Source: Cinnamomum chago
Lineage: Eukaryota; Streptophyta; Magnoliopsida; Laurales; Lauraceae
Length of the DNA: 64,000 nucleotides
Direction: 5' to 3'
NCBI GenBank assembly: GCA_038049695.1
Contig: CP142451.1
Location: 7,934,001 to 7,998,000, forward strand
Shown piece after piece: positions 1 to 11,300 of this stretch (the stretch's first letter is position 1; each line of letters starts with the position of its first letter). The position numbers and the translations under genes were made by a program. The notes below the pieces were generated by a model. It worked only from the letters and a program-made list of their open reading frames with translations. It was not told the DNA's origin and ran no database searches.

Positions 1-196
1 CAGACCTGGGCCCCAATTGTGGACCTGGATTTACGCCCGAAAATTATTCAAGGCCTATAAAAAGGGTCCATACCTGAATTTTCAAGGTGGTGTCCCTTTG
101 ATGAATGGGTAATTTGGTGTTACATCCCTAATCCATCTTGTTGATGTTAAATCCATGTGTGTGTGTGTGTGTTAAAATTCAAAAAAGTTCATGTAC
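1..196 (-). other. Start of LIM gene intron 1
   Basis: This follows the exon 1 donor on the minus strand. It holds a short (TG)n run at about 156-172 and no coding similarity that I can see. Confidence 0.6.
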
Positions 197-331
197 CACA
201 AGTTGTCCTCTGCAATGGCTGCATTTGAAGCAGGTCTTGTGATAAGGAACACCATCGGCTGATAGCAAATCCATCACATATACTGTCTTATCACATGCCT
301 TGCACTTCTGCAGGGTCCCGCTGAAAGCCAT
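197..331 (-). CDS. Plant two-LIM-domain protein, exon 1 only (partial, runs off the left edge)
   Basis: The minus strand from the ATG at 331-329 encodes 45 residues beginning MAFSGTLQKCKACDKT. C10, C13, H31 and C34 are the first zinc site of a LIM domain, and C37/C40 begin the second. Plant LIM proteins (WLIM/PLIM, related to animal CRP) have two LIM domains and bundle actin filaments; some also enter the nucleus. The exon ends at codon 45 followed by GTACAT, a usable donor, and from memory exon 1 of the family also ends near residue 45. Nothing in 1-196 resembles exon 2, so the gene continues leftwards outside the window. The start wording and the phrase DLLSADGVPYHKTCFKCSHC look closer to the pollen (PLIM2) group than to WLIM1, but 45 residues are too few to settle this. 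It is transcribed divergently from the NF-YC gene. Confidence 0.88.
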
Positions 332-841
332 CTAGAAGAAGAAGAAGAGGAAAAAAGAAAAAAAAGAAGATGAAACCCCCCACAAAAAATAAAAATCAAA
401 AATCAAAATTCTTGCCCCTTTCAATCACCAAGAAAGAATTGCCTAAAAGTTGATTCTAACTTGTGAGAATTTATTTTGACCATAATATAGCCAATGTTGT
501 CTTCTTCTTTTGTAAATGATTGAGGTGAGATTAAAGGTGGAAAAGATAGAAGTGGATGTTCCACCAATGAAATGAACACACGTGCTAAATCTAAAGATTA
601 GAAGATGGAGATTAATGCTCTAAACCATGGGATTTTAGTGCCTAACAGAGGTGAAATGTAAGCAGGATGGGAAAAGAGAGATAATAGGAGATTAAAGCTC
701 CTGTACTTTATGACCCAGTCTCTGATGAGAGAGAAATGGCTAAATACTCCACATCTATATGAAATGACCAGTATTAATGGGCACATGTCTAAATGTCTGT
801 CACGTGCATCTCACAAGCCCTCACCCTAATAAAGTGGTAAT

Positions 842-1204
842 TAGGGTTGTAAATGGGCCGGTTCCAGTCCGGGTCCATCGGAACCGGAACCATTAAGGAG
901 AAGGTGGAACAGGATCCAGACCCGAAACCATTTCGAAACTGGTTTCTTAGCTCCGGAAACGGAACCACACGTCTGGATCCGGATCCGGATTTAGATAGAG
1001 AATGATATTTTAAAAAAAAGTTTTTAGGGGAGATTTTTGAAAATTGAGATAATATGTCAGGTCTCGGGTCCACAGGTTCAAACTAAGGTGGAATCAGACC
1101 CCGGCCCATTTACTTATTGGGGCTTAAATAAGGACTCAGACCCGATTTTTCACGGGTCGAAACTTCCGAATAATCGAAGAATCGAGTCCCCATTTACATC
1201 CATA
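842..1204. mobile_element. hAT-like MITE, copy A
   Basis: The ends are inverted: TAGGGTTGTAAATGGG at the left, and CCCCATTTACATCCATA at the right. They are flanked by 8-bp direct repeats, gtggtaat (834-841) and gtagtaat (1205-1212), which match at 7 of 8 positions. An 8-bp duplication with a TAGGG-type end fits hAT elements. The interior is rich in GGATCCGG-like and GGGTC words and has no coding capacity. A second copy lies inverted at 6463-6783, on the other side of the NF-YC gene. Confidence 0.72.
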
Positions 1205-2409
1205 GTAGTAATGTGAGGACAACACATAAGAAAGTCTACATATGCTTTAAAAATATGCCTAGAAGATACATACATGAATGCATGTGCTATGGCTTGTCAT
1301 AATAATTCATGAGGCTGAAAAGGCTTAGGGCTCCAGAAACAGTATGAAAAGAAAAATTAGAGTATCTTCATTGGAATAATTCCACCCAATCCAGTTAATT
1401 TGACCATGATTCTATATTCAATGAAAGTTTTGACCAAATCCCACCCACCTTCATCAGCTTTGGAGGCAAACAGTTCACACTTATATAAAGAAAACCCAGT
1501 ACTTGGATCACATTAATATAAACCCCAATCGATTAATGATGTTATTTGAGTAATTAATCAAACTCATTGGCTTTTCTTCATCTTAGGGACTAGGGTTCAC
1601 TGGAAAGTAGTTGTTTGGCTTTAAGCATCAGGCAAATATATATTTGTAATCAAATGGGAAGACAGTTTTATATTTGGATGACAAATTGACAATAGCTACA
1701 ATTCACTTCACCTAGAGTCCCAGATATGCAAAGGAGCTATAAAATAATATAACCTTGATGAGAGTAAAATCCAATTTCAATGCTCCAAAAGCCAATTCAA
1801 AGGGTCACTATCAGCAACCATACTTTGTAATTAATTTACTAAAATACCCTTTGACCCTTTGAATTGAAAGTAAGTACACTATACTTTATTAATAAAACCT
1901 ACTGTCCAGAATCACCCGGACCATCTAATGCTGGGAATAAGAGAATCCCACATCACTCCTATAAATTCATTAACCGTGAGGAGGAATCAATAGGCCTGGA
2001 TCAGAGTTCGAAACTGTATTATCACTGGGGCCACAATTTCCGGCTCTCCCAGGCTCGTAGAAATGTTCCTTATATAGGGTCAGGACACCCTCCGTTATAA
2101 AATAAAATAAAAAGTCGTCCTATAAATACATTAACTGGGTTGAAAAAAAAATTTCAGAACGGTTTAAATAATTCCCCACCAAGTATTGGCTCTTGGCCAG
2201 ATTTGACCGAGTATGAATTGGGTCTGCTACCTGATATATATATATATTTTGATCGGTACCTTATATGTTGGATCAATGGCTCAGACCTCATGCCTATCAT
2301 GTTGCCGATTCATATGATTTCTGGTGGGCATCTTTTACGCATACTCTTGTATGGTTTAGCTGATGCAATGTTAATTCATGTGAAGGTGGGGATCAAAAGA
2401 TCTTATGAG

Positions 2410-2566
2410 ATCTTTTTTTTTTTGCTATCGGAGGACTAATCCTTTCGGATCTAGAGAGAAGTTGAGTAAACTCCCCCGTAGTCTCAGTGTGGTAGTGTAG
2501 TTTCGAACCTACAATATTCGAGGGCAAACCGTGGTCTTAGGCCAACTGAACTACCCTTTGGAGTTA
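2410..2566 (-). mobile_element. tRNA-derived SINE (Au-like), minus strand
   Basis: Read on the minus strand it starts near AAAGGGTAGTTCAGTTGG (an A-box-like word), contains GGTTCGAAAC (a B-box), then a GGATTAGTCC-type tail domain, and ends in an A-run (the T-run at 2410-2422 on the plus strand). The box order and the 3' oligo(A) are the marks of a Pol III SINE. The same family recurs at 5553-5733, and tail pieces occur elsewhere in the window. Confidence 0.65.
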
Positions 2567-2868
2567 ATCCCACATAATCTACGACCTTTTAGTTTAATGG
2601 TTTTAGAAGATATTATATTTTTAAATTAAAATCCGACGGCTCACAATCCTAGTGTGCAAACAATATGAAAAAGAGAGAAAAATCAAGTGCCTAACCCTTG
2701 GATCCTTTCCTTTGAGGCACATAGACACATTCAAAACAAAACAAGCAAGCAAACGGTAGGATCTTTTCTGTCATTTTCTATAGTATATTGGATCTTTTGC
2801 CGGCCCAAGCAGGCATGGCCGGCTTACATTTCATCACTCTCTCCACAACCTCAACCCTCCCTTCTTCC

Positions 2869-2876
2869 TTTAAAAG
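2869..2876 (+). promoter_or_regulatory. Possible TATA box of the NF-YC gene
   Basis: TTTAAAAG lies about 145 bases upstream of the NF-YC ATG, after a pyrimidine-rich stretch. Position and composition fit a core promoter; there is no other support. Confidence 0.35.
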
Positions 2877-3020
2877 CAGAAGAACTGAACAAGACTTTCT
2901 ATTCTATATTGTAGTTTATTACTCACTACTGCTCTCATCTGTCTCTCATTTCAACATCTCCCCCCCAACATACAAACCACACATATACAGGTGGTGGGGT
3001 GGTGCAGGTGCAGTGGCAGT

Positions 3021-3386
3021 ATGCGACAAGCAGGCACCTTCTCGGGAATCCTCTCCGGTGGGATCTCCGGGAGGACCGGGCCCCACTCCTTGCCCCTGGC
3101 AAGGATAAAGAAGATCATGAAAAAATCTGGTGAGGATGTGAAGATGATCTCCGGCGAGGCGCCCATCATCTTCTCCAAGGCGTGCGAACTCTTCATCGAA
3201 GAACTGACGGTGAGGTCATGGATGGTCACCCTCCGAGGTAAGCGGCGGACACTTCATAAAGAGGACGTCGCCACCGCCGTCATCTCCACCGATATCTTCG
3301 ACTTCCTCGTCGACATGGTGTCGGATTCTGATAATCAGGTACAAGACCCGGCGGCATCCTTAGAAGATATGGCAGTTGAAACATGA
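3021..3386 (+). CDS. NF-YC (CCAAT-binding factor, HAP5-type) histone-fold subunit, intronless
   Basis: Encodes 121 residues. The core from about residue 23 ([20 protein letters not shown]) through [12 protein letters not shown], then [14 protein letters not shown] and [10 protein letters not shown], is the NF-YC histone fold: alpha1 ARIKKIMK, the long alpha2 helix, and alpha3/alphaC ending at TDIFDFL. NF-YC pairs with NF-YB, and the dimer recruits NF-YA to CCAAT or a CONSTANS-type partner, controlling flowering, stress and development genes in the nucleus. The protein is short, lacking the long Gln-rich C-terminus of classical NF-YC members, and ends in an acidic tail. The ATG at 3021 is the first in frame; the preceding open codons have no ATG. 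The glycine-rich start ([10 protein letters not shown]) suggests a divergent small NF-YC clade. Composition is GC-richer than its surroundings, as is usual for an intronless plant gene. Confidence 0.93.
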   Translation: MRQAGTFSGILSGGISGRTGPHSLPLARIKKIMKKSGEDVKMISGEAPIIFSKACELFIEELTVRSWMVTLRGKRRTLHKEDVATAVISTDIFDFLVDMVSDSDNQVQDPAASLEDMAVET

Positions 3387-5552
3387 AAGTCTCTAACATC
3401 TCTCTATATCTGTCTCCTACGTATTCATATAAATATTTAAGAACATGTTATAACATGTCAGTGTAATATGTCATGTGATGAGAATTAGCAAGATGTGTAA
3501 GTGTAATATTTCCCCCTGTTAACTCTTGAATGAGAGATCAAAAGAAATAAATTTCCATCTTTTGGAATAGGGTCTTTCTCAAGAGCATTTCAGTGGGAAG
3601 ATCCAAACTGCTAATTGTTGGACCTTTCTCTAACCATTTATTTATTCTCAAAAGCTTTCTTTGGATCATCCAAATGGTGTGAGTTTTTGGAGTAGGACAT
3701 TTATTTTATGTAGAGCCCAATAATTAATCAACGGTCCAGATCTCATAAACATGTGCAAAATTTACGGCTATCTGTCCTTCAAGATTTTGGGAATTATTAC
3801 ATCTCTCCACTAAAGGACAAAAAAAATCTCCACCTTTCTATTCAAAAAGTCAAAAAGATTCAATATCAAACAACTAAAAATAAAACACCATCATAACACT
3901 TTATAATCTATTTTCTCTTGATTTGATGCTTAACCTCACCATACTTCAATTCATTATACATTTAAACAGGCCCACGTGGGATAGTGAGATAACGATATAT
4001 GAACCAAGTGGAAGTGGAAGTTAAAATTGTCCAAATTTGAGGATGGACCTAGACCTCCTTGTGCAAGTACAAATTTTGAAAATTTATCATTAATCATCTG
4101 CTATATATTATATAGCTATTGCTAAATACAAAAAATAGAAAGGAATTGAGAATTGATCCCTATAGCCAATGATTTGATCCCTACAAAAACAAGAACAGAA
4201 AATGTCACCAACTAAGCCTAGGATTTACTTACAACTCCTACCATTGAGAAACTCCCTACTATATATGAAATTCTATTGGATAAGAACCAGACCATCCTTA
4301 ATATCTCTTTCAAGCTTGCCAAACACTCTAGTCTTAGACCATCCCACCACAATAGCAAACCCATTAGCTCATCTCGTGACTCAGCCCTTGTAGAGTGCGG
4401 TTAGAATGGGTTCCTATCAGAGAGGACCTAATAATGTGTTTTATTTTTTTTCTTAAACATTCAGAGATGTTAGTTAATAAAAGAAAAAAAATGACTGGGA
4501 TTCTCTACTTCAATTGTATAACTTTCTTGAATATTTTTCTTTCTAGAGAAAAGAAAAGGATGAAAAACAGAACATGCATGTGTTTGATTATAGAAGGATC
4601 TATAGGTGAGTCTCTTGGATTAAATGGGTGTGGCCCACATGACCACAAGCCCACTAAGGATCTTTAATCATACCCACTTGCTGCATATTTAAATTAAAGA
4701 CCTAATTATTTTGAACTTACTTGCCCACAAACTAATAATGGGTTAAGAGGTGATAGTTGGGCGTTAATGGTTCTTTGATGGGTAGAAATCTCCAATAAAA
4801 GGACCTTGAGTAACTCCTTTTGATTAATAGTTTCTTGGCCTCCATCACTAAGTAAAGCAAAGGGGTTGTAAACCCCACGTGTGTTCAAGCCTCAATCATT
4901 TCAAGGAACTTATGTCGGTTCAAAGAGAAAGAAGGTAAGCTCCTCCTTATTATCAGATTATTTATATTTACTTCATTGTATCATTTGGATTGGACTCAAG
5001 GAGATCCTCTCGTGATCGAGGGATTTTAAGCTCAGAGTCATGTATAAAAGGCTCAGGCAGAAATGAGGTTGCTAACTTTCATATTTGAAATAATTAAACA
5101 AACAGTTAGTTGATAATAAAAAAAAATCAAAGCTTTTGAACATCTCATTTTATAGATTTAAATCTAAAATTTAGCAATTCTCATATACAGCGACATAAGG
5201 ACACAAAAGCAAAAGACTAATCGTTCATATGTTGACTGGTTTTGCATGACGCGTGAGAAGAGATTTTAAAAAGAAAAGGCAGTTGTGATGGCATCGCGTG
5301 CCTCCACGATCACCCAATGCTTTGGACCTTATATTTGTATATATGTATCTTTATGGACGATCTTCAGTTCATTAAAAAATGATCTGGACATGGTTCTAGA
5401 AGAGTCCTCATCATGTACCACCAAGATCCTAGAGGTATCTAGGGTTTTTAATGGGCCTGATAGGGATTAAAAGGAGGGCAAAGTTGAGGTCCAAGTCCAA
5501 GTCCAATACAAACCTTAGATCTTGAGTCTGAGCTCTTTTTGTCTGTTTTCAA

Positions 5553-5733
5553 TTTTTTTTTTCTTTTATAATGGAGGGTGTCTCGTCCTTTTGGGCCGAA
5601 CTAATCCCAACGGGCCTAGAAAAAGTTAGATAAATCCCTTGTGGCCCTAGTGTCGTAGCGCAATTTTGAACCTTCAACCTGCATAAGTAAATTGTGGTTT
5701 TAGGCCAACCGATCTACCCCTCGAGGCTAAGTC
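5553..5733 (-). mobile_element. tRNA-derived SINE (Au-like), minus strand, second copy
   Basis: On the minus strand it reads GGGGTAGATCGGTTGGCC (A-box region), then GGTTCAAAATTG (degenerate B-box), then the tail domain GGGATTAGTTCGGCCCAAA, and ends in an A-rich run. It is clearly related to the element at 2410-2566. The 3' domain resembles the plant Au SINE consensus as I remember it. Confidence 0.65.
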
Positions 5734-6462
5734 TGAACTCACTTAATGAGAAATATAGCTATAGGCCTAAGCCCACCCGTGATTGGCTCAAAGTTTGACT
5801 AAGGTGCAAATCGGCCAAATAAAGCAAGAGCCTATTTTAAGCCTTTATTTTATTGGTAGCCCAGCTAAGGGATTTGGAATCCATGAGAGTACTCACACAT
5901 CCCAGGAGAGAGATTTTATCAAATTGAAAGCTTGCTTTAGTCAAGTTTTAGAAAAAGGAAGTTTCTATCTACATCTTCACATTCTTCACTCTCTGTTTTT
6001 TCTCTGAAAAGACTGAAGAATGTGAGGATGTTACCTCTCCATTATTCTTTCATTGATGTCTACCCTAATTATAGTAGTTGAAGAATCCAATACCGACTAA
6101 GCAACTTTGCCTTATTATGTGGTCTCTCATGTACTTTGCTTACTATGTGGGCTTGTGGTTTTAGTAGTTTTTGCATGCACTTTCGTTGCTCATGCATAAG
6201 CCCAATAACACCACATATTTTTGGAGAATAGTAGGACTAGGATCACAGATACACATGGTGTTTCTCCACTCTCAGGGCCTTGAATTTGGAAATGTGGGGC
6301 TTGAAAATGAAGCCCATGCAAAGCCCTTTCAATGTGTAAAAATACGTCGACTTTTAGCTTATCTCACAGAAGTGAAGCATGAATCTAACATTTACACTTG
6401 TATGCTAGAGAATATCCTCTTTTGAAAATCAACTTATTCAACGGTTTGCAACGGATTATCTA

Positions 6463-6783
6463 TAGAGATATAATTGGGTCTTTGATTCTTCGATTATCCA
6501 GAGATTTTGACTAACTAAAAATGGGGTCTCGGTCCTTAATTTAAGCCCCGATAAGTAAATGAGTTTGGATCCGGTTCCACCTTAGTTTGAGCCGGACATA
6601 TTATCTCAATTTTCGAAAAATTCTCCTAAAAATTATATTTTCTTAATATGATTTTCTATTTAAACCCGGACCTAGATCCGGATCCGGTTCCATCCCATAT
6701 ATGATTTGGTTTCGATTCCAATGCTAAATTACCATTCCAAAACGGTTCTGTCTGAATCCAGTCCCACCTTCTTTACAACCCTA
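6463..6783. mobile_element. hAT-like MITE, copy B (inverted relative to copy A)
   Basis: The right end, TTTACAACCCTA, is the complement of the copy A left end. The left end, TAGAGATATAATTGGG, is a decayed form of the other end. The interior shares the ATCCGGATCCGG words and the TTAAGCCCCGATAAGTAAATG block of copy A, in reverse. Flanks attatcta and gccatcta match at 5 of 8 positions, so this copy looks older. Confidence 0.62.
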
Positions 6784-8130
6784 GCCATCTAAGTGAGACT
6801 TACCTTCACCTACCAATACACTAGGAGGGAGTGCCATCTAATTATGGTAGCTACCACGTGCGTCGTATCCGTCCAAAAATTCAACCACTCATTCGGCATA
6901 CTCTGCATTTTAAAGCTATATAAGAGACTATTCCTTATAAGAGAAGCTGTACAAGAGACGTGGAACCCTTCGACCCACCTGCTGTTGATCATTGCTAAAC
7001 CCTGGATATAAGGCCCTAAATAACTCCGGGACCTCCAATCATTGTTGGACTCCTAACCAATCCAACAGTAGCTCAGATTTTGAAAAGGTGGGCTCTGTTG
7101 AAGCGATTGCTTTATTTAAAGAAAAATATTGAAAAGTATTTTCATATATCTATTGTAATTAAAGTCTAATTTTACGTGGACTAAAGATGGATGGGTCGGC
7201 CCAACCAGTCGATGCGGTGTCAATCCTCTATCTCTCCTGCGCAATTTCTCTTAATGGAACTTATGTTTCAAAAGCGAATACAGTGAAATCTCGATCGGAA
7301 CGTCCGACCGAGGTCCCTTTGATGCTTAACTTAGCAATGGATCTTGGAAAATTTTGTTTATCAATTGGTCTTCAGTTTTTGCCTATCTCGTCATCAGATC
7401 CTCTCCTCTTCTTATGGGAACTCCCCCTGGATTCTCACCCCTCTACCCGCACATGTTCCTACTTCCCACCTCATAGTGACTGGATAATGATTGCGCCGCT
7501 GGGTCGTGGGGCGCCCCCCAGGCCTTCATTATCTCTCCTTCTGCCAACTGTCCAAGATCTTCATTCGAATCATTCCTCTCTCCAGTTTGGGCCGGTAGGT
7601 TGGGTCAACCCTGATCCAAACCCAGCCTAAGTCGTTTTGGAATTTTCCCCCCTAAATCTACTAATGTCTCAAGATTTCGGTGGGAATGGTTAGTTAAAGA
7701 AAATTTAAAATTGTATCAATATAAATCAAGTGTGAGTATGAATTTTAGGATAAACGATAAAGTACGAAAAAATTACGTGCTGTCAAAAGTACCGGCTTGG
7801 GGGAGTGTTGAGGTATGGCCCCAATTCGAGGAAAAATATTAAAAAATATTTGCTCTGGAGCGTTTTATAGAAGAAAATCCATATATGAGAATTTGGCGAG
7901 ATGTAGATATGCGAACCAGGACAAGCCACGAATGACGAACAAGGCACAACAAATGGTCATGAGCCTACCAACCCTTGGCATGAAACGTGGCGCCTCCTCA
8001 ATCCACACGCGAAATTCAGACACAGAAGAACAACATCAACACGAGATGACGATCCTTCCTAACTTTCCTTCCTTCTTCTTCCAAAAGAAATATCATAAAG
8101 AGAGTCTACAGGAGAAGAGCAAAGAAGAGA

Positions 8131-8313
8131 ATGAAAGCTTCCTTCTCAATTTCGATCAATAGATCATGGCGTTGGGGATCCGAGCAGTTGGATGCACGTA
8201 CGTGGTGCACTTCCTGGGAGTGGTGTCGGCAGCTCTGGTGCTCGTCTGGTGCATACACTTCAGAGGAGGCCTTGCCTTCGAGGCCACCAATAAATCCCTC
8301 ATTTTCAATGTAA
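8131..8313 (+). promoter_or_regulatory. Overlapping upstream ORF on the b561 leader
   Basis: An ATG 35 bases before the b561 start opens a 60-codon frame in a different phase that runs past the main ATG and ends just beyond the exon 1 donor. If the transcript starts upstream of 8131, as the purine-rich leader suggests, scanning ribosomes would meet this ATG first. The peptide shows no recognisable domain, so any effect would be on translation. It could also be silent if the mRNA starts later. Confidence 0.4.
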
Positions 8314-11300
8314 TGTGTTCAAATGCTTTTAATTTTAATTAACTGCCATCATGTAATGTAGATGTTTCGGGGGTCACTCTTCGGATCACCTATCATAGTT
8401 GTTATACTTTCGTGAGTAGGCTAATAATAGTCCGCCACGTCATCCAAAAAATTCGGTGATTTTGAAGTTTAAAAAAATTTAAATTAGATGAAAGGAAATT
8501 ACCTAAATTTTTGGATGACGTGGCAAACTGTTATTGGTCTACTCATGGTGAAGGTGTAATATCTGCGATAGGTGATCCAGACTCTTTTGTCGTTGTGTAA
8601 TGTGCGGGCCCGAGACAAATTATATATATATAATAGGGGCTTTTGGCGGTAGGTCCCTCATCATTTGCTTTTATAGCCTAAGGTCTACAATATTTTATTA
8701 TACCGGCAGCAGTCCTCTTATGAAAATGACACAGTGAAAAAGACAAAAAGACCCATATACACGTCAGCAAAAAGGTTTCGCTTAAAACCGCTTGAAACCA
8801 TTTCAGAGAAGCAAAAATCAGATTCATCTGAATCGCAGAAGCAAAAAGCGAAGCCGAAGGAAACTGCGAAACCTATAAGTAAATTCAACTGATCAAGGAC
8901 CTCCATCATCTGAATCGTCTTCACTTGGTTAGAAAAAGTACTTCTTTCATTCCTAAAAAGATGTACAAGATAATTTCTTTTGAAAAAAACCAAAAAACCT
9001 AATTTGATTTCGTTCTTCTCTGATTTTATCTATTCTTTATTCTCAACTCTATATAGACAATGGCTAGAACAAACCTCAATTCAAGAGAAAAAACAAGCGA
9101 AAGTCAGATAAATTTGTTCGAAACTCAGATAAATTTATTCGAAACTCAGAAAAGTTGTTCAAAACTTAGATAAATTTATCTGAGTTTTGCCAAAAGTTCA
9201 GGTAAGTTTGCCAAAAACTCAGATAAATTTGGCAAATTTATCTGAGTTTTCGTCCAGTTTATCAAAGTTTCTGTTAAATTTATTTGAGCTCGGCGACACC
9301 AAAAGTCAAAATACGAAAAATCAGATTCTAATAAAAATCGAAATCCAAAACAAAAACACTTGATGACCATAATCCAATCGAGAAGAGAGAGAGAGAGAGA
9401 ACAAGCAAAAGAGCAAACTGCTCTATTTCAAATCAGTTATAGAGAGAGAGATTTGAAAGAGATTTTAGATCAAAGAGTAAGAGAAAGTAAAAGTGTTTCT
9501 ATCTTTGAAGAAATGAAAGAGAGAGAATTGGAAGTCATGGTGGCGACAGAAGATGCTTTGCAACGGTACTCCATAACCATGGGAAGGAACTAAAAATGGA
9601 AAATGAGAGAAAAGAAGACGGAAGGAGTGAGAATAAGAGAGAACTTGGCCTAGGAATGAGAGTTGACAGGGGCAAATTAGTCATGAAAATATATGACATA
9701 ACGAATTAGGAACCTCTCACAAAAATATCTCCAGCTCTCTGGACTATAAACATTAGAGAAAAAGTTGTTGGACTGGATGCCTTAGAAGACCGTGCTTAGC
9801 GACTGTTGGCTAATAAATAACTATTATTGTGCATCGCCTCCCCCTTCTTCAATGTACTGTGGGACCCACCTTTTTGAGATCCAAGACGCTCATTAGCTCT
9901 AGCACCCATTATAGTAGTTGTTCCTAGATTTTCAAAAATGATTTTAGTGGGCCAATCGTAGGATTAATCACACATGAGGGATTCCTTCCATTTTTATCCC
10001 AAACCATAAAAACTGCTAGAAGTTCGTAACCTATTTCAATATAGGAAAATCCAATAGGTGGCCATCTTACATATTTGAAAAATAATTTGCGAGTTGATCA
10101 TCACATAGGATGATAGGACTAATGAGCAGCTCAGATTCTGGAGAAGGGGGATGCACATACTAGAATGCATCCATGGTGCATTGTAGCCCACCCTGTGGAA
10201 AAAAAATAAAAATCATTAAACCGACCCCAAATAAATGGGATAAGGTTACAGGTTGAAACGATGACAACTAATTTATACTTAACATAAATCTTAAGACAGG
10301 CTTAATCCCAAGGCCTCTATGGCCAAGTCCGTTAAATTTTCAGGCTGAATATTAGTGGGCTGGTCTTGCAATGAACTCTGCTGGCTCACCCTCCACCAAA
10401 ATCTGCAACCACCCCGGAGATATTTCTTATGATACTGTGCTAGAAACAGTGATTTTCATGGAGTTACTATCTACTTTATGGGTATTAATCTTCTGTGCTA
10501 AATTGCAGATACATCCAGTTTTGACACTAATTGGCTTTATTGTATTTGGAGGTGAAGGCAAGTAGATTAAAACCAACTTAACCCTTTCAGTAGTTTTGAT
10601 TTATTTTTCTCAAGATTGACATGATGTCCTCTCTGTCTCTCCTCTTGATAAATGCAGCAATAATCAGTTACAAAACATGGCCATTGAGGAAAGAAGTGAA
10701 GAAGCTGTTTCATCTAATTCTTCACGCAGTTGCCCTTACACTTGGTGCCATCGGTACCTATGCCGTCTTCAAATATCACAATGAGAAAGGGATTGCTAAC
10801 CTTTACAGTTTACATTCCTGGACTGGGCTGGGAACCATCTGTTTGTATGCCATTCAGGTAACTAGTAATTGCAATTACAGTAGTAAAGCATCAGCGCTAA
10901 GCCACTAACAGAATAATCTGTCTGGCCGAGTCAAATTGGTGCATCAACGAGATAGATGAGTTAACTGAATTCCAGCTATAACTTGTCTAGACTGAGTTCA
11001 AGCCGACTCAGACACCCAGTATGTAATTGGGTTGAGTCATCTTGGCTGAGTTCATAATGGACCCACCAGGTCAAGGAATCATAGAAGTTCACCCACTATG
11101 GTCACTACTACAAAGGCATTGTAGGAGCTGAAGCAGAGTACTTGTCTGTTTTCACACATCAATGTTTTTTACAGCACATTTGGCTTTTATTCTTGGGCCT
11201 GCTTGGGAAATTCTTCTTAACTGTTAAAGAGTTTGTAGTAAAGAGGCTTTTGGCAAAGGATGAAGAAGATTGAATCACCTAATCTTAAGATAACTCTAAT

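Larger units (their letters stand above)
332..3020. other. Divergent intergenic region between the LIM and NF-YC genes
   Basis: This stretch separates two divergent start codons, so both promoters should lie in it. A purine-rich stretch at 332-372 is probably LIM leader. It also contains a hAT-like MITE (842-1204) and a tRNA-derived SINE (2410-2566). The remainder, about 1205-2409, is AT-rich with no supported feature. Short open frames here have no recognisable protein content. Confidence 0.6.
3387..8165. other. Intergenic: NF-YC 3' region to the cytochrome b561 promoter and leader
   Basis: The first 200 bases are probably NF-YC 3' UTR (an aaataaatt word at about 3545). Recognised items are a SINE at 5553-5733 and a hAT-like MITE at 6463-6783. 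From about 8040 a purine-rich stretch is probably the b561 leader. A 147-codon open frame at 7187-7630 has no recognisable protein content and I do not call it a gene. Nothing else is supported. Confidence 0.55.

Noticed and set aside
2991-3020. Upstream extension of the NF-YC frame
   Set aside because: No ATG in this part; the first ATG at 3021 begins the [11 protein letters not shown] start that fits the family.
7187-7630. 147-codon open frame upstream of b561
   Set aside because: No domain, no plausible splice partners, low-complexity mixture of Ser/Pro/Leu; more likely chance in GC-richer DNA.
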